DNA of 64,000 bases from Tachypleus tridentatus (Eukaryota > Arthropoda > Merostomata > Xiphosura > Limulidae). Location: NCBI RefSeq assembly GCF_004210375.1, contig NW_027467782.1, forward strand, positions 28,189,276-28,253,275. The letters are read 5' to 3'. Position 1 is the first letter of the stretch; each line of letters begins with the position of its first letter. The position numbers were made by a program, and so were the translations under genes. Positions 12,389 to 23,022 of the stretch are shown here, piece after piece. The notes under the pieces are model-generated. The model ran no database searches and was not told where the DNA came from. It was given only the letters and a program-made list of their open reading frames with translations.

Positions 12389-12661
12389 ATGGCTTGTAAG
12401 TGCAAAGGGCATACGTATGATACTTGTAGGAAATGTTCTCGATGTCAGTGTGGATGCAACAGTTTAGGCTTGGAGATCAAAATGGCAAAAGAAAGTGGGA
12501 AACAGCTGCAGAGAAAATTAAAGGCAGAAAGAAGAGGAAGGATTGATTATACTATTCCATTCTGGAGTGATAAAGATGAAAATTCTAACATTATTTCTAA
12601 AGATCCCTTGGATTTCATGATACCAAAAAACGAAGCAGATTATCCACGAACTCACGTGTAA
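12389..12661 (+). CDS. 90-aa Cys-rich small protein, function unknown
   Basis: Single open frame with a good start context (GAAGAAA-ATG-G). The first 23 residues hold seven cysteines (3, 5, 13, 16, 19, 21, 23) and His8, arranged as CxC, CRKC and CQCGC, which could bind metal. Residues about 28-50 are charged and helix-like (IKMAKESGKQLQRKLKAERR), and the C-terminus is acidic to polar (PFWSDKDENS, DPLDFMIPKNEADY). No signal peptide or membrane segment. I do not recognise the family. It lies among decayed CR1 pieces yet is itself intact and has CCAAT boxes upstream, so it may be a real single-exon gene or a retrocopy. The last codons (CAC-GTG-TAA) could also hide a weak donor, making this a first exon. 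The mirror copy encodes the same protein. Confidence 0.5.
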   Translation: MACKCKGHTYDTCRKCSRCQCGCNSLGLEIKMAKESGKQLQRKLKAERRGRIDYTIPFWSDKDENSNIISKDPLDFMIPKNEADYPRTHV

Positions 12662-13589
12662 ATGCAAGGTATTATTGTAGTACTTCAACAGGGCACAGGA
12701 ATGATGTCTATTCATTTTGAAAGTTTTTTTTTTTGGTATCAAATCCAGAGCAATGTCAAACTTCCAAATTAAGAAGTTTGATAGACGGAATGTTTCAGAC
12801 CTCTTGACAAGAATAATTATTTGCTTGCATTCTGTATGACTATAATAAGGATTCTATGCACCATGTTACTTCAAAGAGATGCTTAAGGTCTAATGTACAT
12901 AATAGGAAATGACATTTTTTAACATATATGATGATACAAAAGTATTCTCATCTGTCAACGATGTGCAACATTCTCTGCCAGAGAAAAGTTATACTTGCTC
13001 TGATATGTTACTCAGGGGCATTCAAAGAAGTGAAAGAGAGATTGAAGAAGAAGCTTTTTAAACAACTACATGGCACTTTCATTGACTGAAGACTGGGTTT
13101 CAGCTAGAACCTACAGAATGATTTGTCCAACTGCACTGAAAGCAATAGAGTACCATTGACCAAGGTGATGAGGATTATCCCACTAATGCCAAGATGAAGG
13201 CCTTTGTTTACTCTGAAAACAAATAGAAAAAAATAGAGAAGAATACAACAAACTATGCTTGATCTTAGAAAATAGGCTGAGAAAGTTAGTCAACAACACA
13301 ATACTATACATACATCTTCCAAGGTGGACATTCACCAAAAAGAATTAAGTTGAATACTGTGTACTATGAGAGTCAAAAACTTGCAACAGTGCTGGTAATT
13401 TGTGAATTTTTCATTAAAATTCTGTTTGGAATTTTAGTTAAACCTGAAAACACTAAAAATATGGTTTTAACTCATTGTGAAATAATGTTACATATTAATG
13501 TCTACCATACAGCCCAAATCCTAAGTGCCTGGCCCTTGAAAGCATTGTTTAAAATAAAAATAGTAAATTCAACAATTTGCTTAGCTGCT
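12662..13589. other. No gene recognised
   Basis: Contains a T-run at 12724-12733 and a plus-strand open frame at 13350-13625 without a domain, whose end overlaps the LINE endonuclease start. The rest may be decayed LINE sequence linking the pieces at 11540-12012 and 13590-15185. Confidence 0.35.
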
Positions 13590-13809
13590 ATTATTCTAGT
13601 ATCAGGAATATTAGGAACAAGATAGACAAGTTCAAAGTTGTAGTTGAAATTGGAGAGTGTGGTATAAGAGGAAACATGGGAACTTTGTTAAGCTTGGAAA
13701 ATATTGATATTAGGAATCATTTTGAAACTAGCTGATGTAATGTATCAATTCAAAGCATATGGAAGACAATAGGGATCCCTTGGGGTAGAATAGTACATCA
13801 GATCCAACT

Positions 13810-14010
13810 GCCCTAAGGGTACCTGTGAGGTTTGGTGACAAAAAGTTTAATAGTTTGCCAGCCATAAGTGAACAAATGTACAGGAAAGACATAAGGTCCC
13901 CATGCTAACTATTTGAGGTCCCTAAAGGTACAGGCCAGATTTGGTGACAATCAGTCCAGTGATTCACAAGTTACAAGTGGACACAAAATTTTTGTCAAGT
14001 AGTGCTTCAT
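13810..14010. repeat. Imperfect direct repeat inside the LINE remains
   Basis: Two similar segments of about 90 bp contain CCTAA(A)GGTAC, TTTGGTGACAA and a CA(A)GTTACAAGTG/CATAAGTGAACA block. They separate the N- and C-terminal endonuclease pieces and look like an inserted short element of unknown type. Confidence 0.5.
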
Positions 14011-14191
14011 AAATAGATAAGAGGTCAAATTATTTAACAGTGAAAGGCTTTTTAAGGAAAAGGGGGTTGAGAGACTATTTACCTAAGAAGTAAACTGTGG
14101 ATTGTTAAGTTGAAAACTTTAGAATGGAAGTTACAATTAAAGGTTGCAAGTGCAGGAAGGTTTTAATTGGATTATTGTCAAGGGAGTGAAC

Positions 14192-14247
14192 ATTATACAG
14201 TTTATTACTGACCTTATGTATGTGAGGTCGATGATAAACTGTATAAT
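14192..14247. repeat. Short hairpin, 23-bp arms
   Basis: Arms at 14192-14214 and 14225-14247 (starting ATTATACAGTTTAT) pair with three mismatches around a 10-nt loop. The mirror copy at 61878-61933 keeps it. It lies within LINE-derived sequence. Confidence 0.85.
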
Positions 14248-15189
14248 AACATCAAGGATTTTACTAATACAAATATTGATGCAATTGTAATAGGAGAATA
14301 ATTTTAGACACATTGATTGAGACCGTGTAAAGTCAAGTAATGAAGGAGAGAGACTTCTTGAAATGATTCAAGATGGTTTTCTATACCCAATAGTCAGTCA
14401 GCAAACAAGCAAGAAGGTATTCTATTTTGGATTTATTAACTGCTAATCTTTAAAGATGAAATGCTTCTATGAGTTGAAGTGGAGGAGTATTTAGAGAAAA
14501 GTGATCACTAAATAGTTAAGTGTAATGTTTTGCTATACTTTGAGAAAAACAAGAAATGAGATCTTTGTTCTTCTGAGACCTTGATGCAAGATTTATCATT
14601 CGTGAAAAAAATAGATTAAGCCAAAAAAGCAAAAGAATAACAGGAAAGATCAAATTTAACTAGTTTACTAAAGATATAAAAGAGAAAATCAGGGATAAAT
14701 ACCATGATGTTAAGTGATTTTAAGATATTTAAATTGACAGATATGTTAAAAAATTTGTAGAACTAGAGAAAAGCTACAGATTTTCTTAAAAAAAAAATAG
14801 GAAGCTCAAATGGGCTTATTTAGCTGATAAAGTTAAAACTAATTACAAAGATATATTTTCAAAGTATGTTAAAGACAACTAAATTGTTAATGGTAGGAGT
14901 GGCTTCTGGTTCCTCATACTGGTTGACTGGGTTGTAAGGAAATTTGGACTAAAGTCAGGTATACATAAATGATCCTAATTCTACATTCAGAAATAAATCT
15001 TCTCTATCAGGTTTGATACTGAAGAACCAGCATTCCTGCTGCTCAAAATATTTGAAATTAGGTATAATCTTTATGATTATACATTCTTTTAACTATATAT
15101 AAAGTTATGAAATGGACTTGAAGTTTGAAACATAGCAAATAAATGTCACATAACATCAGAATTATTGATTCTGACAACAGAAACATATT

Positions 15190-17103
15190 CAAGTACATAT
15201 TGAGTTTCTGTCTTTTCTAATATTCAGCCTGTAAAGCCGTTATCAAATATAACAAATTCAGAAAAGAAAAATAAAAGAATGTAATAAAATGTGTTACAGC
15301 AAATGACAGAGATAACATGAGAGTTGTTGCAAAGTCAAATTTATGAGTTATTTCAAAACACCATAGTATATTTATGATGTGTTATATTTACAAAGTTTAA
15401 TTTGTTAAATTATTTTACATAAATACAAAAACAAAACAGTCCAATTTATGAATCACTACTATTTATAGGAAATGATTTATGTTTCTACCACAAAACTACT
15501 ATGGGACTTGTAAACCTGATTAACTATTCTAGCACAATCCTTTTGAGAATTGGCAAATACAAATAAAAAACCAGCATATCAGTTGAAAGGAAAGATTGGA
15601 AATGGGTAAGAGGAGGTAAAGTACATATTGGAAATACATTTTCAATGTAAGAAAATGTTAGTTTCTGAATAAGTACTACTTCCACTCACCCAAAGACAGA
15701 ATTCCATACTGCAAAGGTGGAGAGGTTAGTAAAGGTGTGACAGTATGAATACTGTCATTGAGCAGATAGCAACTGCCTTAAAAGAATGTGTAACATATGA
15801 TAAAAGAAGGCACACATGTGGGGTATAGAACTGTTTCTAGAACAGGTATGCTCTTCTCCTAGTAATGAACAGAGTAATACCTGTGAGGCAATATGTAATA
15901 GGCAAGCATCATATCTGTTTGTAATTGATAATGGGCCCAAATAAATATGTGCCAAGGGTAGAGTGTTGGGGCACACTGGAGCATGTCAGTTGATGTCTAA
16001 CTGAGCAAAACATTAAGTAGAAATACTTTGTTATTGTGAGCAACAAAATCAATCTTCCTCATCAAAACAGCAAAAAACAAAAACTCCATGGGAAGCACCT
16101 TGTACAAGTACTTTGACAAAAAGTTGTTAAGTAATTCAGAATCAGCCAATTGTTAATAGATAATGCATAAGTTGTCTATATATATAACAAGTGTTAGCAG
16201 TGAACATAGTGACAGTTAGTCACAGTAAGGTGGCTGATAATGTGATATAAGTGGCTAAGGGAAAAAGCCTCAGGATACATCAGATTATGCAAAGTGCTGT
16301 CATTTTCTAAAAATTACAGGAATAAGCACCTTGGATACATTGTATTAGGCCAAATGTGGTCTGGCCATGCAGAAACATCCAGTGCAAATGCCTTGCATAA
16401 GAAATTGATTTTGAGATAAACAAGCATGGTAAAACACGTCAGAGGAAGTGTCTTGGATCCAGAACATTATGTTGCTGAATAATCAATAATTATATTGACA
16501 ATAGCCCTCTGCTTACCAAGTGAGTACATGTGAGCTGTGAAGTTTGATTTATTTCATTGAAAAATTCCCATTCAGGAGGAAACTTCCATGGTCCAGGACT
16601 CCAGCTACTGGGAACTAGAAGTGGAAAGGACTCTCAATGCTCCAGTAGAATAGGGGGTAGGGGAATGTGCACTGGGCAGTCTGGATGAATGATACACTGG
16701 AGACAGTGAAATGAGTGTGTGAGATTTCCTATATATTTTGAAAAGCAGAAAGATCCTGATTGTAAGAATCATGGATCAGTATAGAAGGACAAAAATACCA
16801 GTCTGCTTTGCTCATGGAGTCTGTTAGTGATGGTCCTTTATAGGTGAAATAGTGATTAAAACAATTATGTATATACACACACACCACTACACAAGTGCAC
16901 AGTAGTCTTACAAAAACACACCATCTAACAGTGAGCATTATAAGAGTATACAGATTTAGTGCTGATATAATTATAAGCATACTTGACCAGGCAACATCTA
17001 TCACCAGGTTGGGCCCTGAAATATAATGTATATCAACAAAATAAAGTAAAAGTTATTAATACATTGTCTTAAGAAAACGATAAATGCCCAAAAACGACAT
17101 AGC
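15190..17103. other. 1.9 kb block present only in the left arm
   Basis: Right-arm sequence jumps from the equivalent of 17104 to that of about 15189 with a few shared bases at the junction. The missing piece continues the DIRS-like fossil that both arms carry on its right side, so a deletion in the right copy explains the data better than an insertion in the left. Confidence 0.85.
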
Positions 17104-18127
17104 TAGGATGTGCAAATAATGTGTGACAAATGTATTGGGAGTTGTCTGCATACCAGCCTGAATAATCTTCTCTAAAGGACAGTAGTTTTGAGCAGCTAAA
17201 GAACCAGTTAAATGACAAATTTGGTGAGAAAAACTTTATGTCAAGAGTGATCTTCCATGAACACATCAGAATATACCAGTTGTACGAGTTAATGAAACCA
17301 ACCAGTAAGCATAATAGGTGACAGATCACAGGAAACAAAGAAATTCCATTGCAAGACTCATAAAATGAAGCAGTACAAACCACATAACACAGAAGAGAAG
17401 AAATTGGACACAGAAGTCAGTCCAGATACGAAGAGGAGAACAGATGAAAAATGAGAGGTAAGGAGATAGGAGAAAAGGTGAAAAAAACCTTCTTGGGCAT
17501 CCTATGTCTTGGGAAGGTAGGTCTAATCAGGATAGAGGATAACATACAAGGAAAAGTAAAGAAAGTGGAAAACATTAATGCCATAAATACTGGGAAAAAT
17601 GATGAATGTATGCCAGGAAAAAGAGAAAATAGCTCTTAATGAAAAGATGGTACAAGGAACATATTGCAATGACTTCAAAGGGAGAACTGGATACGGCACA
17701 AATGTGAACATTGAGATTCTAATCAAGCAGAAGAAAGGAAGGTGGCAGATGGCTACATGAGATTAAGTCCCTGAATAAAGCAAAAATATCAGATAAATGG
17801 CACACATGGAGATGGAGTTTGGTGATGTTGGTATGAAATACCTCCTAGAGCAGTTTCTGGAGGAGCACTCAGGACAGAGGGAAGGGCAGAGGCTGTTGCT
17901 CCAATAAGAGACAAAGCAGAAGGAAACATGTCCATGCTAGCTAATATGATGCAACCAGCAGAATATAACAAGGAGTGGTCAGGATAAGAGAAATAACTTT
18001 GGAGAGAATTCTGGTCATAAGGTAGGCACATAGGTGAAGACCTCTCCAATAGTGACTGAAAGCATCCTCCCCCAAAGTTATAAGGTGAGGGACTAGAAAT
18101 CAAAAAGAAAGAAGTGAGTGGTGAATG

Positions 18128-18165
<38 letters not shown>

Positions 18166-18480
18166 TATTTATAGAGCGAGACAGTACTCTCAGTTGAGAA
18201 CACAGCTACAGAAATACCTGAGGATGAAGAGACCACCACTCTGAAAGAAAAACCTGGTCAGAATGGGATAAATAGCTAGACACAGGTTTCATAATTTTGG
18301 GAATATGAAACACTAGAACTTTCATGTCATAGTAGTTGGTTTAGTACAAGATATCCCCAGCCTGAAAACACAGAGATCTGGACATGGTTCCCTCTTACTT
18401 AGCTCATGACAGTGGAATTGTCAGACTGAATCATGAAAACAAACCCACAAAAACCCAAAAAGACAACACAAAAGTAAAAA
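15600..18480 (-). mobile_element. DIRS-like retroelement fossil
   Basis: Read on the minus strand: an RNase H-like stretch with DSDNSTV near 18410-18440, then a long divergent segment, then the C-terminal part of a tyrosine recombinase near 17080-17230. Near 15610-15690 follows a terminal-type motif (CTAACATTTTCTTACA...GAAAAT) that also occurs in inverted pairs at 41122-41448. The element is broken in several places and clearly old. No intact reading frame was sought or is claimed. Confidence 0.65.
18127..18170. repeat. TA/CA microsatellite
   Basis: An AT run followed by a CA run. The right arm has a shorter, differently arranged version at about 59881-59913, so it is a length polymorphism between the two copies. 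Confidence 0.95.
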
Positions 18481-18743
18481 CCTAAACTGAATAACATGAG
18501 AATAAAAAAGTACCTGCTCAACAATGACATGTTTGAACTCACATCTACTGTACAATTAGATGTGAATAGCAGTAAAGAAAGAGGAACTTTCAAAGTAAGT
18601 AACATAAACACTGAAAATAAGTAAAAATAACAAACTGCCACACCCAAAAAATTAACCAAAGAGACATATATCCAAACAGTAATGATTATGCAAATCAGTA
18701 CAATATTTGTTTAGAACAGGTGAAACTGTTTATTTTAAAATAC

Positions 18744-18811
18744 CTGTTATAAGCTTTCAAAGATGTCATTCATATTCACAGTCCCTCTGTAGAATTGAAA
18801 GCTTCTACTTC
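18744..18811 (-). pseudogene. Fossil duplicate of the dynein 'AEGLCRW' exon
   Basis: About 95 bp downstream (in gene sense) of the dynein exon at 18906-19051 lies a stretch that aligns to its 3' half: AGCTTTCA..., AGAGGGA(C)TGTG, ...TATGAATGACATCT, AAGC(T)TATAACAG followed by GT. In translation it keeps AF, EGL and KAY-x-R but has stops. It includes the ancestral donor position (ACAG|GT). The simplest origin is a local tandem duplication of the exon followed by decay. Confidence 0.7.
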
Positions 18812-18905
18812 TGTTAATTAACTTGTTACAAGACTTTAAAATTACACCCTCACCTTAGTAGTCCTTCTGAAGTAATTAATACTGCTTTTCCTTGTATTCA
18901 CTGAC

Positions 18906-19051
18906 CTGTCATAGGCTTCCATAGCTATCACCCATCTACACAATCCCTCTGCAGCAGTGAAAGCTGTTTTTATTTTCTCTGGGTCAAAGTCAGCATTTGA
19001 AGTGTACTTATCTCTAATAGCTTTGATTGATTTAGCAGAGATGTTGTCCAA
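18906..19051 (-). pseudogene. Dynein heavy chain exon (after the stalk), probably pseudogene
   Basis: Encodes DNISAKSIKAIRDKY, then DFDPEKIKTAFTAAEGLC and RWVIAMEAYDR, the conserved segment of axonemal dynein heavy chains C-terminal to the second stalk helix region. The donor is good (GACAG|GTCAGT). At the 5' end there is no AG acceptor next to the first conserved residue (sequence TTTACTTTATTG), and the conserved 25-30 residues that should precede DNI (the WGPSKRLLGDMKFL-type segment) are not found between this exon and exon B. AEGLC-W-AM spacing fits the DNAH3/7/12 inner-arm group best. Confidence 0.75.
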
Positions 19052-21112
19052 TAAAGTAAAACATAATTTTTACTAGCAATATAGAAACTACTAATTTTTA
19101 ACAGGCAAAACAATATGGCTAATATAGCCTACCATCTCTGTTACCATTATAATACAAATGATAAACCAAAATGCTTTCTGTACACTAATAACAATATACC
19201 TACAAACATTGTTTTTAAAGTTTAAAAACACCACAGGTATAAAAATTATTACTCATACACAAGATCACACAACCAGTACAAAAACTATCTGAACTGACAA
19301 ATGAACCAAAACAGCTGCAGAAATATTTCAGTAACCAAACTCAATTTTTATATAAATCATAAGAACAAATTCTTATAATAATACATATTTTTTTTTTATT
19401 TTTCAAAATGTATTAAACCCTATATTAAATTATTTATGGAATATCCTATATGCCATAACCAGTGAACAAAATAAACGTGAGTGAAAAATAAATTAAATCT
19501 AATCAGTACTGAATCAGTTTATTTCTGAGTTTGTTTGTCTTTTCCAGCACAAACCCACATGCTGTGTCTACCATGGGATATAAAACCCTGGACTTTAACA
19601 TTGTAAGTAATATATTCAACTAAACATATATAATTATCTCATGGAAAAATACTGATAAACTGCTTTTTATCTCTTCCGTGAATCTAAGTTCAATTAAACT
19701 CAATAAATTACATGGCGTTAAATTGAATTTGGTAGTAAACATACATTTTGCAAAATTGTGGAGATTGCTGAGTTGTAATGAAGCATCAAGTGATCAGGTT
19801 ACAAATACAGAAAAACCTTTTTAAAAAATGAAATACATGTAAAAATGGCTAAAACTAATCTTTAAAAACAATGAAAACAAAATAGTAGTGATGGCATATT
19901 CCTCCATGACAGCATAGGGAAGAATTAATGTACAGCAATATCCTACAGTACTGAAACACTTGCTTATATGTGTGATTCTGGAAAAACTTTTTTATTATGT
20001 GATCTGCATTACACTACCAGTTTTTTTAGTTGGAGGGGTATTTTTAGAATGGTCATTTGGGCTTTAGGCCTGTCAGTTGCTAACATCATTAAGGCTATCA
20101 ATATGGATGTGTGGAGCTGTAATAATGAAGTTATCAGCACTTGATCGGTTGTTGTGTGGCTGTGTAGCCTAAAAAGGGCACTGCTGCACATAATTTAAAG
20201 TTCTAATGACCTGTTGAGCTAACTCTCTTCCTGACCACTATCCATTTCCCTATTATATATATCATTTAGTAAATTTTATGGATACACTTATTTGACTACT
20301 TATCCAAATTAGCACAAACAATAAATTAGTGTAAGTCATAATAAAAATATGAAGAATTAGTTTAGGTTACCCACATGGGTAGGATTATCTGGATATTAAG
20401 AAATCTGTCCTGACTGGGGCTTAAATCCATGATGCTTACTTACAATAATACTCTATAATAGTGTTCTATTATCTAAGCTATCAGGCTTCAAGTCCCAAAT
20501 AGCATACTTCTAACCTAACTATTATACCAATATACAAAGAATTTTCAAAAATCTCATATGTGCAATTTTTCACCCATTAGTTATGTTCAGTTGCAACGTG
20601 CAACAAATAACTACAACTGTTAGAAAAGTCCAGACTAATTTTTTTCGTACAAAATTACTTTAGGTACTGTTCATTTTCAAAATACTTTGAGAAGAAATAT
20701 TAAATAATACCTGTTACGAATGCAACTTCTACAAATGTTTCTACTTTCAAAATATCATTTGGTTTGATATTTTTCACACAATAAAATTTTGCCAAACCTA
20801 TAATTTTTCAAAACTTATTTTGTATACAGTCTGAATTGGTCCCTTTCAGGACAGAGTTTCAGACAATAAACTGCTATTTCTAGAAAAATTTACGAAAATG
20901 TTTCATTTAATACTATTTCTGAAGGTCTGGATTAACTTATAGGCTACAAAGATCAACAAACACATACTGCTTACAAAAGGTTCCGAGTATTGTTGCATGC
21001 GTTCATATTTGGATGTAAAATTCTACAGATATTAGAAATTTCTACAAGACTAAAAAAAAGCATTTGGATCATACATCCCTTAGAATATATATATATTGCT
21101 CTTGGCACATAC
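19052..21112. other. Region between dynein exons
   Basis: Mostly AT-rich. It should hold the WGPSKRLLGDMKFL-type exon if the gene were intact, but I see none in either arm. It does hold a tRNA-like element near 20400-20510. The right arm lacks about 18 bp here (near 20115) between short CAT repeats. Confidence 0.5.
20398..20495 (-). mobile_element. Possible tRNA-derived SINE relic
   Basis: On the minus strand a box-A-like TATAGCTTAGATAATAGA is followed about 40 nt later by a box-B-like GGATTTAAGCCCC and then AGTCAGGACAG. The spacing and box B fit a tRNA head; no tail or target-site repeat is clear. It differs from the two other SINE families. Confidence 0.4.
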
Positions 21113-21230
21113 CACTTCCAGAAGGGTCAGGAATACGATCTGGCTTGATACCTTTGAGGATACAAATTGCTTCCATGACAAGCTTAACCCCTGCAGGAGG
21201 TCTCTTCATAGTTTTCACAATAGTAATATC
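21113..21230 (-). pseudogene. Dynein heavy chain exon B (stalk base), acceptor lost
   Basis: A 118-nt exon encoding DITIVKTMKRPPAGVKLVME then ILKGIKPDRIPDPSGSG, the highly conserved segment after the ascending stalk helix. The donor AGTG|GTATGT is intact. The acceptor reads TTTTTTGG here, where the right arm has TTTTTTAG, so this copy has lost its AG at 21231-21232. It also carries MKRPP where the right arm and dyneins in general have MKSPP. The sequence type (KGIKPDRIPDPSGSG) points to the DNAH3/7/12 inner-arm clade. Confidence 0.85.
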
Positions 21231-21668
21231 CCAAAAAATAAAATAAATTTAAAAGGAATATAAAATCTAAGATAAGAGATCGTATTCAACATTACTATGA
21301 TATGATAAAAATATGTAAAAATAAAATTTACAGAAAATAAGTAGTTTTTGTAAAATAAACAAAATAATACATTAACATATATTAACTTTAATAGCATATA
21401 ATAATTTTTTAAAACAAAATGCATGATGTATGAATAATTCTCTATAATTAACAATAATTAAAAGTAAAGAGTACTTAAAATCAAGAGTTCAGATGAAATA
21501 CATGTATAAAACTGTCAAAATGCAGAATCTGTTGTGTTCATAACATAAATAGAAATACTGACAAATGGTTAGATAATATTAAATCTACATATAATAATAT
21601 ATTAGAACTTAATATGAATGTGTTATGACAAAGTAACTGAATAGGCAAAATATTCAAGAAAGACTTAC

Positions 21669-21985
21669 AGCTGGGGTTAAAGTGTTGAGTGCTGCCAAAG
21701 CAGCTTCTAATACTGGCACAGCTTCTGCTAAGTCAGTATCACATTCATTTTTAATGGCCTGAGCAGCTTCAGCCTGCTCATCAACTTTAACAATCCGCTC
21801 CACTTCAGCAATTTCTGCTGATTCTTTCGCTACCACAATCATGATCTCATCAACTTGTTGACTAGCAATTACCAGTTGTGGTTGGAGTTCAGTAAGTTCA
21901 GTCTGCATTAGAGATACCTTGGCTAGCAGCACGAGCCAGTTTCTCTAGTCCAACCTCGTAACGTTGTTTTTGTTTCATCACAATC
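21669..21985 (-). pseudogene. Dynein heavy chain exon A (microtubule-binding stalk), frameshifted
   Basis: A 317-nt exon (acceptor GCTTTAG, donor CAGCT|GTAAGT). It encodes QRYEVGLEKLARAASQ, then in a shifted frame SLMQTELTELQPQLVIA, VDEIMIVVAKESAEIAEVER, IKNECDTDLAEAVPVLEA and ALAALNTLTPA, i.e. the stalk coiled coil of an axonemal dynein heavy chain. One extra G in CAAGGTATC breaks the frame between AASQ and VSLMQ in both arms. The segment also lacks about six residues after IVKVDE relative to the family. With the missing downstream exon, this indicates a pseudogene, a shared sequence error being the main alternative. Confidence 0.85.
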
Positions 21986-22537
21986 CTAAAGCATACATTA
22001 GTGCACTAAGACTTTAAATTTATGATACATTATTTGATTTAACTAATTTTTATGTCAACATTTAAAACATCAGATCATATAAAATATTTGGTGTTGCTGA
22101 AACTTGTACAAATAAATAATCATTACTTACACTATTTCACCTGTTTTTGTCAACTTTTAAGTCGTTATAAAAACCTGTCACATACTAGGATTAATATTAA
22201 CAATATTTTAATTCCAAAACAAACACAATGAAAAGTCTATGCATTCTATGTATGTTTCTTATAATCAGACAGATGTGCAATAATAACAAGATGGCAAACA
22301 ACAATTTATAAGCATAATAAAATGATTTATTTTAGAATATACTACAAATTTTGACAGAATACTGGACTCTCCTCTTCAGGTATGATCTCTAGCTAAGCAA
22401 TATAGGGTTCGTAAATAAGCACAGAAATTAAAACCACATGGATTTAATGTAACAAAAATTATGTCACATGGTGAGAGGATTATAGACAAAGATAAATGCT
22501 GGTGAAATGTAAAAGTGGTAAATAAATTTTGCCAAAT

Positions 22538-22803
22538 TTGTTTGTTTTTGAATTTCACGCTAAGCTACACAAGGGCTATCTGTGCTAGCCATCCCTTATT
22601 TAGCAGTGTAAGACTAGAGGGAAGGCAGCTAGTCATCACCACCCACTGCCAACTCTTGGGCTACTCTTTTACCAACAAATAGTGGGATTGATTGCCACAT
22701 TATAATGCCCTCTCGACTGAAAGTGCAAGCATGTTTGATGCAATGGGATTCAAACCTCAGATTATGAGTCAAATGCCTTAACCCACCTGGCCATGCTGGG
22801 TCA
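22538..22803 (-). mobile_element. tRNA-derived SINE (family 1) with target-site repeats
   Basis: Flanked by an 11-bp direct repeat, TTTTGCCAAAT, at 22527-22537 and 22804-22814. The body runs from TGTTTGTTTTTG and AAGCTACACAAGGGCTATCTGTGCTAGCC through the TAGTGGGATTGA block to a tRNA-like head read on the minus strand (CAGCATGGCCAGGTGGGTTA as box A, AATCTGAGGTTTGAATCCC around box B). The clear target-site repeat shows normal retrotransposition. Confidence 0.9.
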
Positions 22804-23022
22804 TTTTGCCAAATAAAATTGATGTTGCTCAAACCATTATCAGTGTTTAATGAAAGGGTCTCTTGCCTTTTGGGTTGGTGTAGGAGAAAAATTTTGTCTG
22901 AAAGCATTTTGTGTGACCTGATTCAAACTGATGACACATCCAAACACATGTATGGAACTCACTTTTGTGCATGTGATCTTAGTGACTTTGGTCCTTATTT
23001 CAAATAAAATTTTTACTGTATA

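Larger units (their letters stand above)
13590..15185 (+). mobile_element. CR1-like LINE endonuclease remains
   Basis: Near 13611-13660 the plus strand reads RNKIDKFKVVVEIGECGI, like the start of CR1 endonucleases (xxSLRNKxDEL). From 14300 to 14600 come pieces such as DEMLL, VEVEEYLEKSDH and KCNVLL, matching the C-terminal SDH motif region of the endonuclease; basic segments follow, up to 14900. Frameshifts and stops are frequent. The stretch is interrupted at 13810-14010 by an unrelated repeat and ends near the DIRS-like block at 15190. Confidence 0.7.

Noticed and set aside
12389-12661. First ORF of the surrounding CR1-like LINE
   Set aside because: CR1 first ORFs carry PHD or SGNH-like domains and are longer; the SGNH-like piece is separate at 11540-12012, and this ORF has its own CCAAT boxes.
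20009-20191. 60-aa minus-strand open frame as the missing dynein exon
   Set aside because: Its sequence has no resemblance to the WGPSKRLLGDMKFL-type segment and the right arm has an 18-bp deletion in it.
21901-21985. A tiny intron explaining the dynein exon A frame break
   Set aside because: GTATCTCTAATGCAG begins with GT and ends with AG, but at 15 nt it is far too short to be spliced, and removing it does not restore the conserved sequence.
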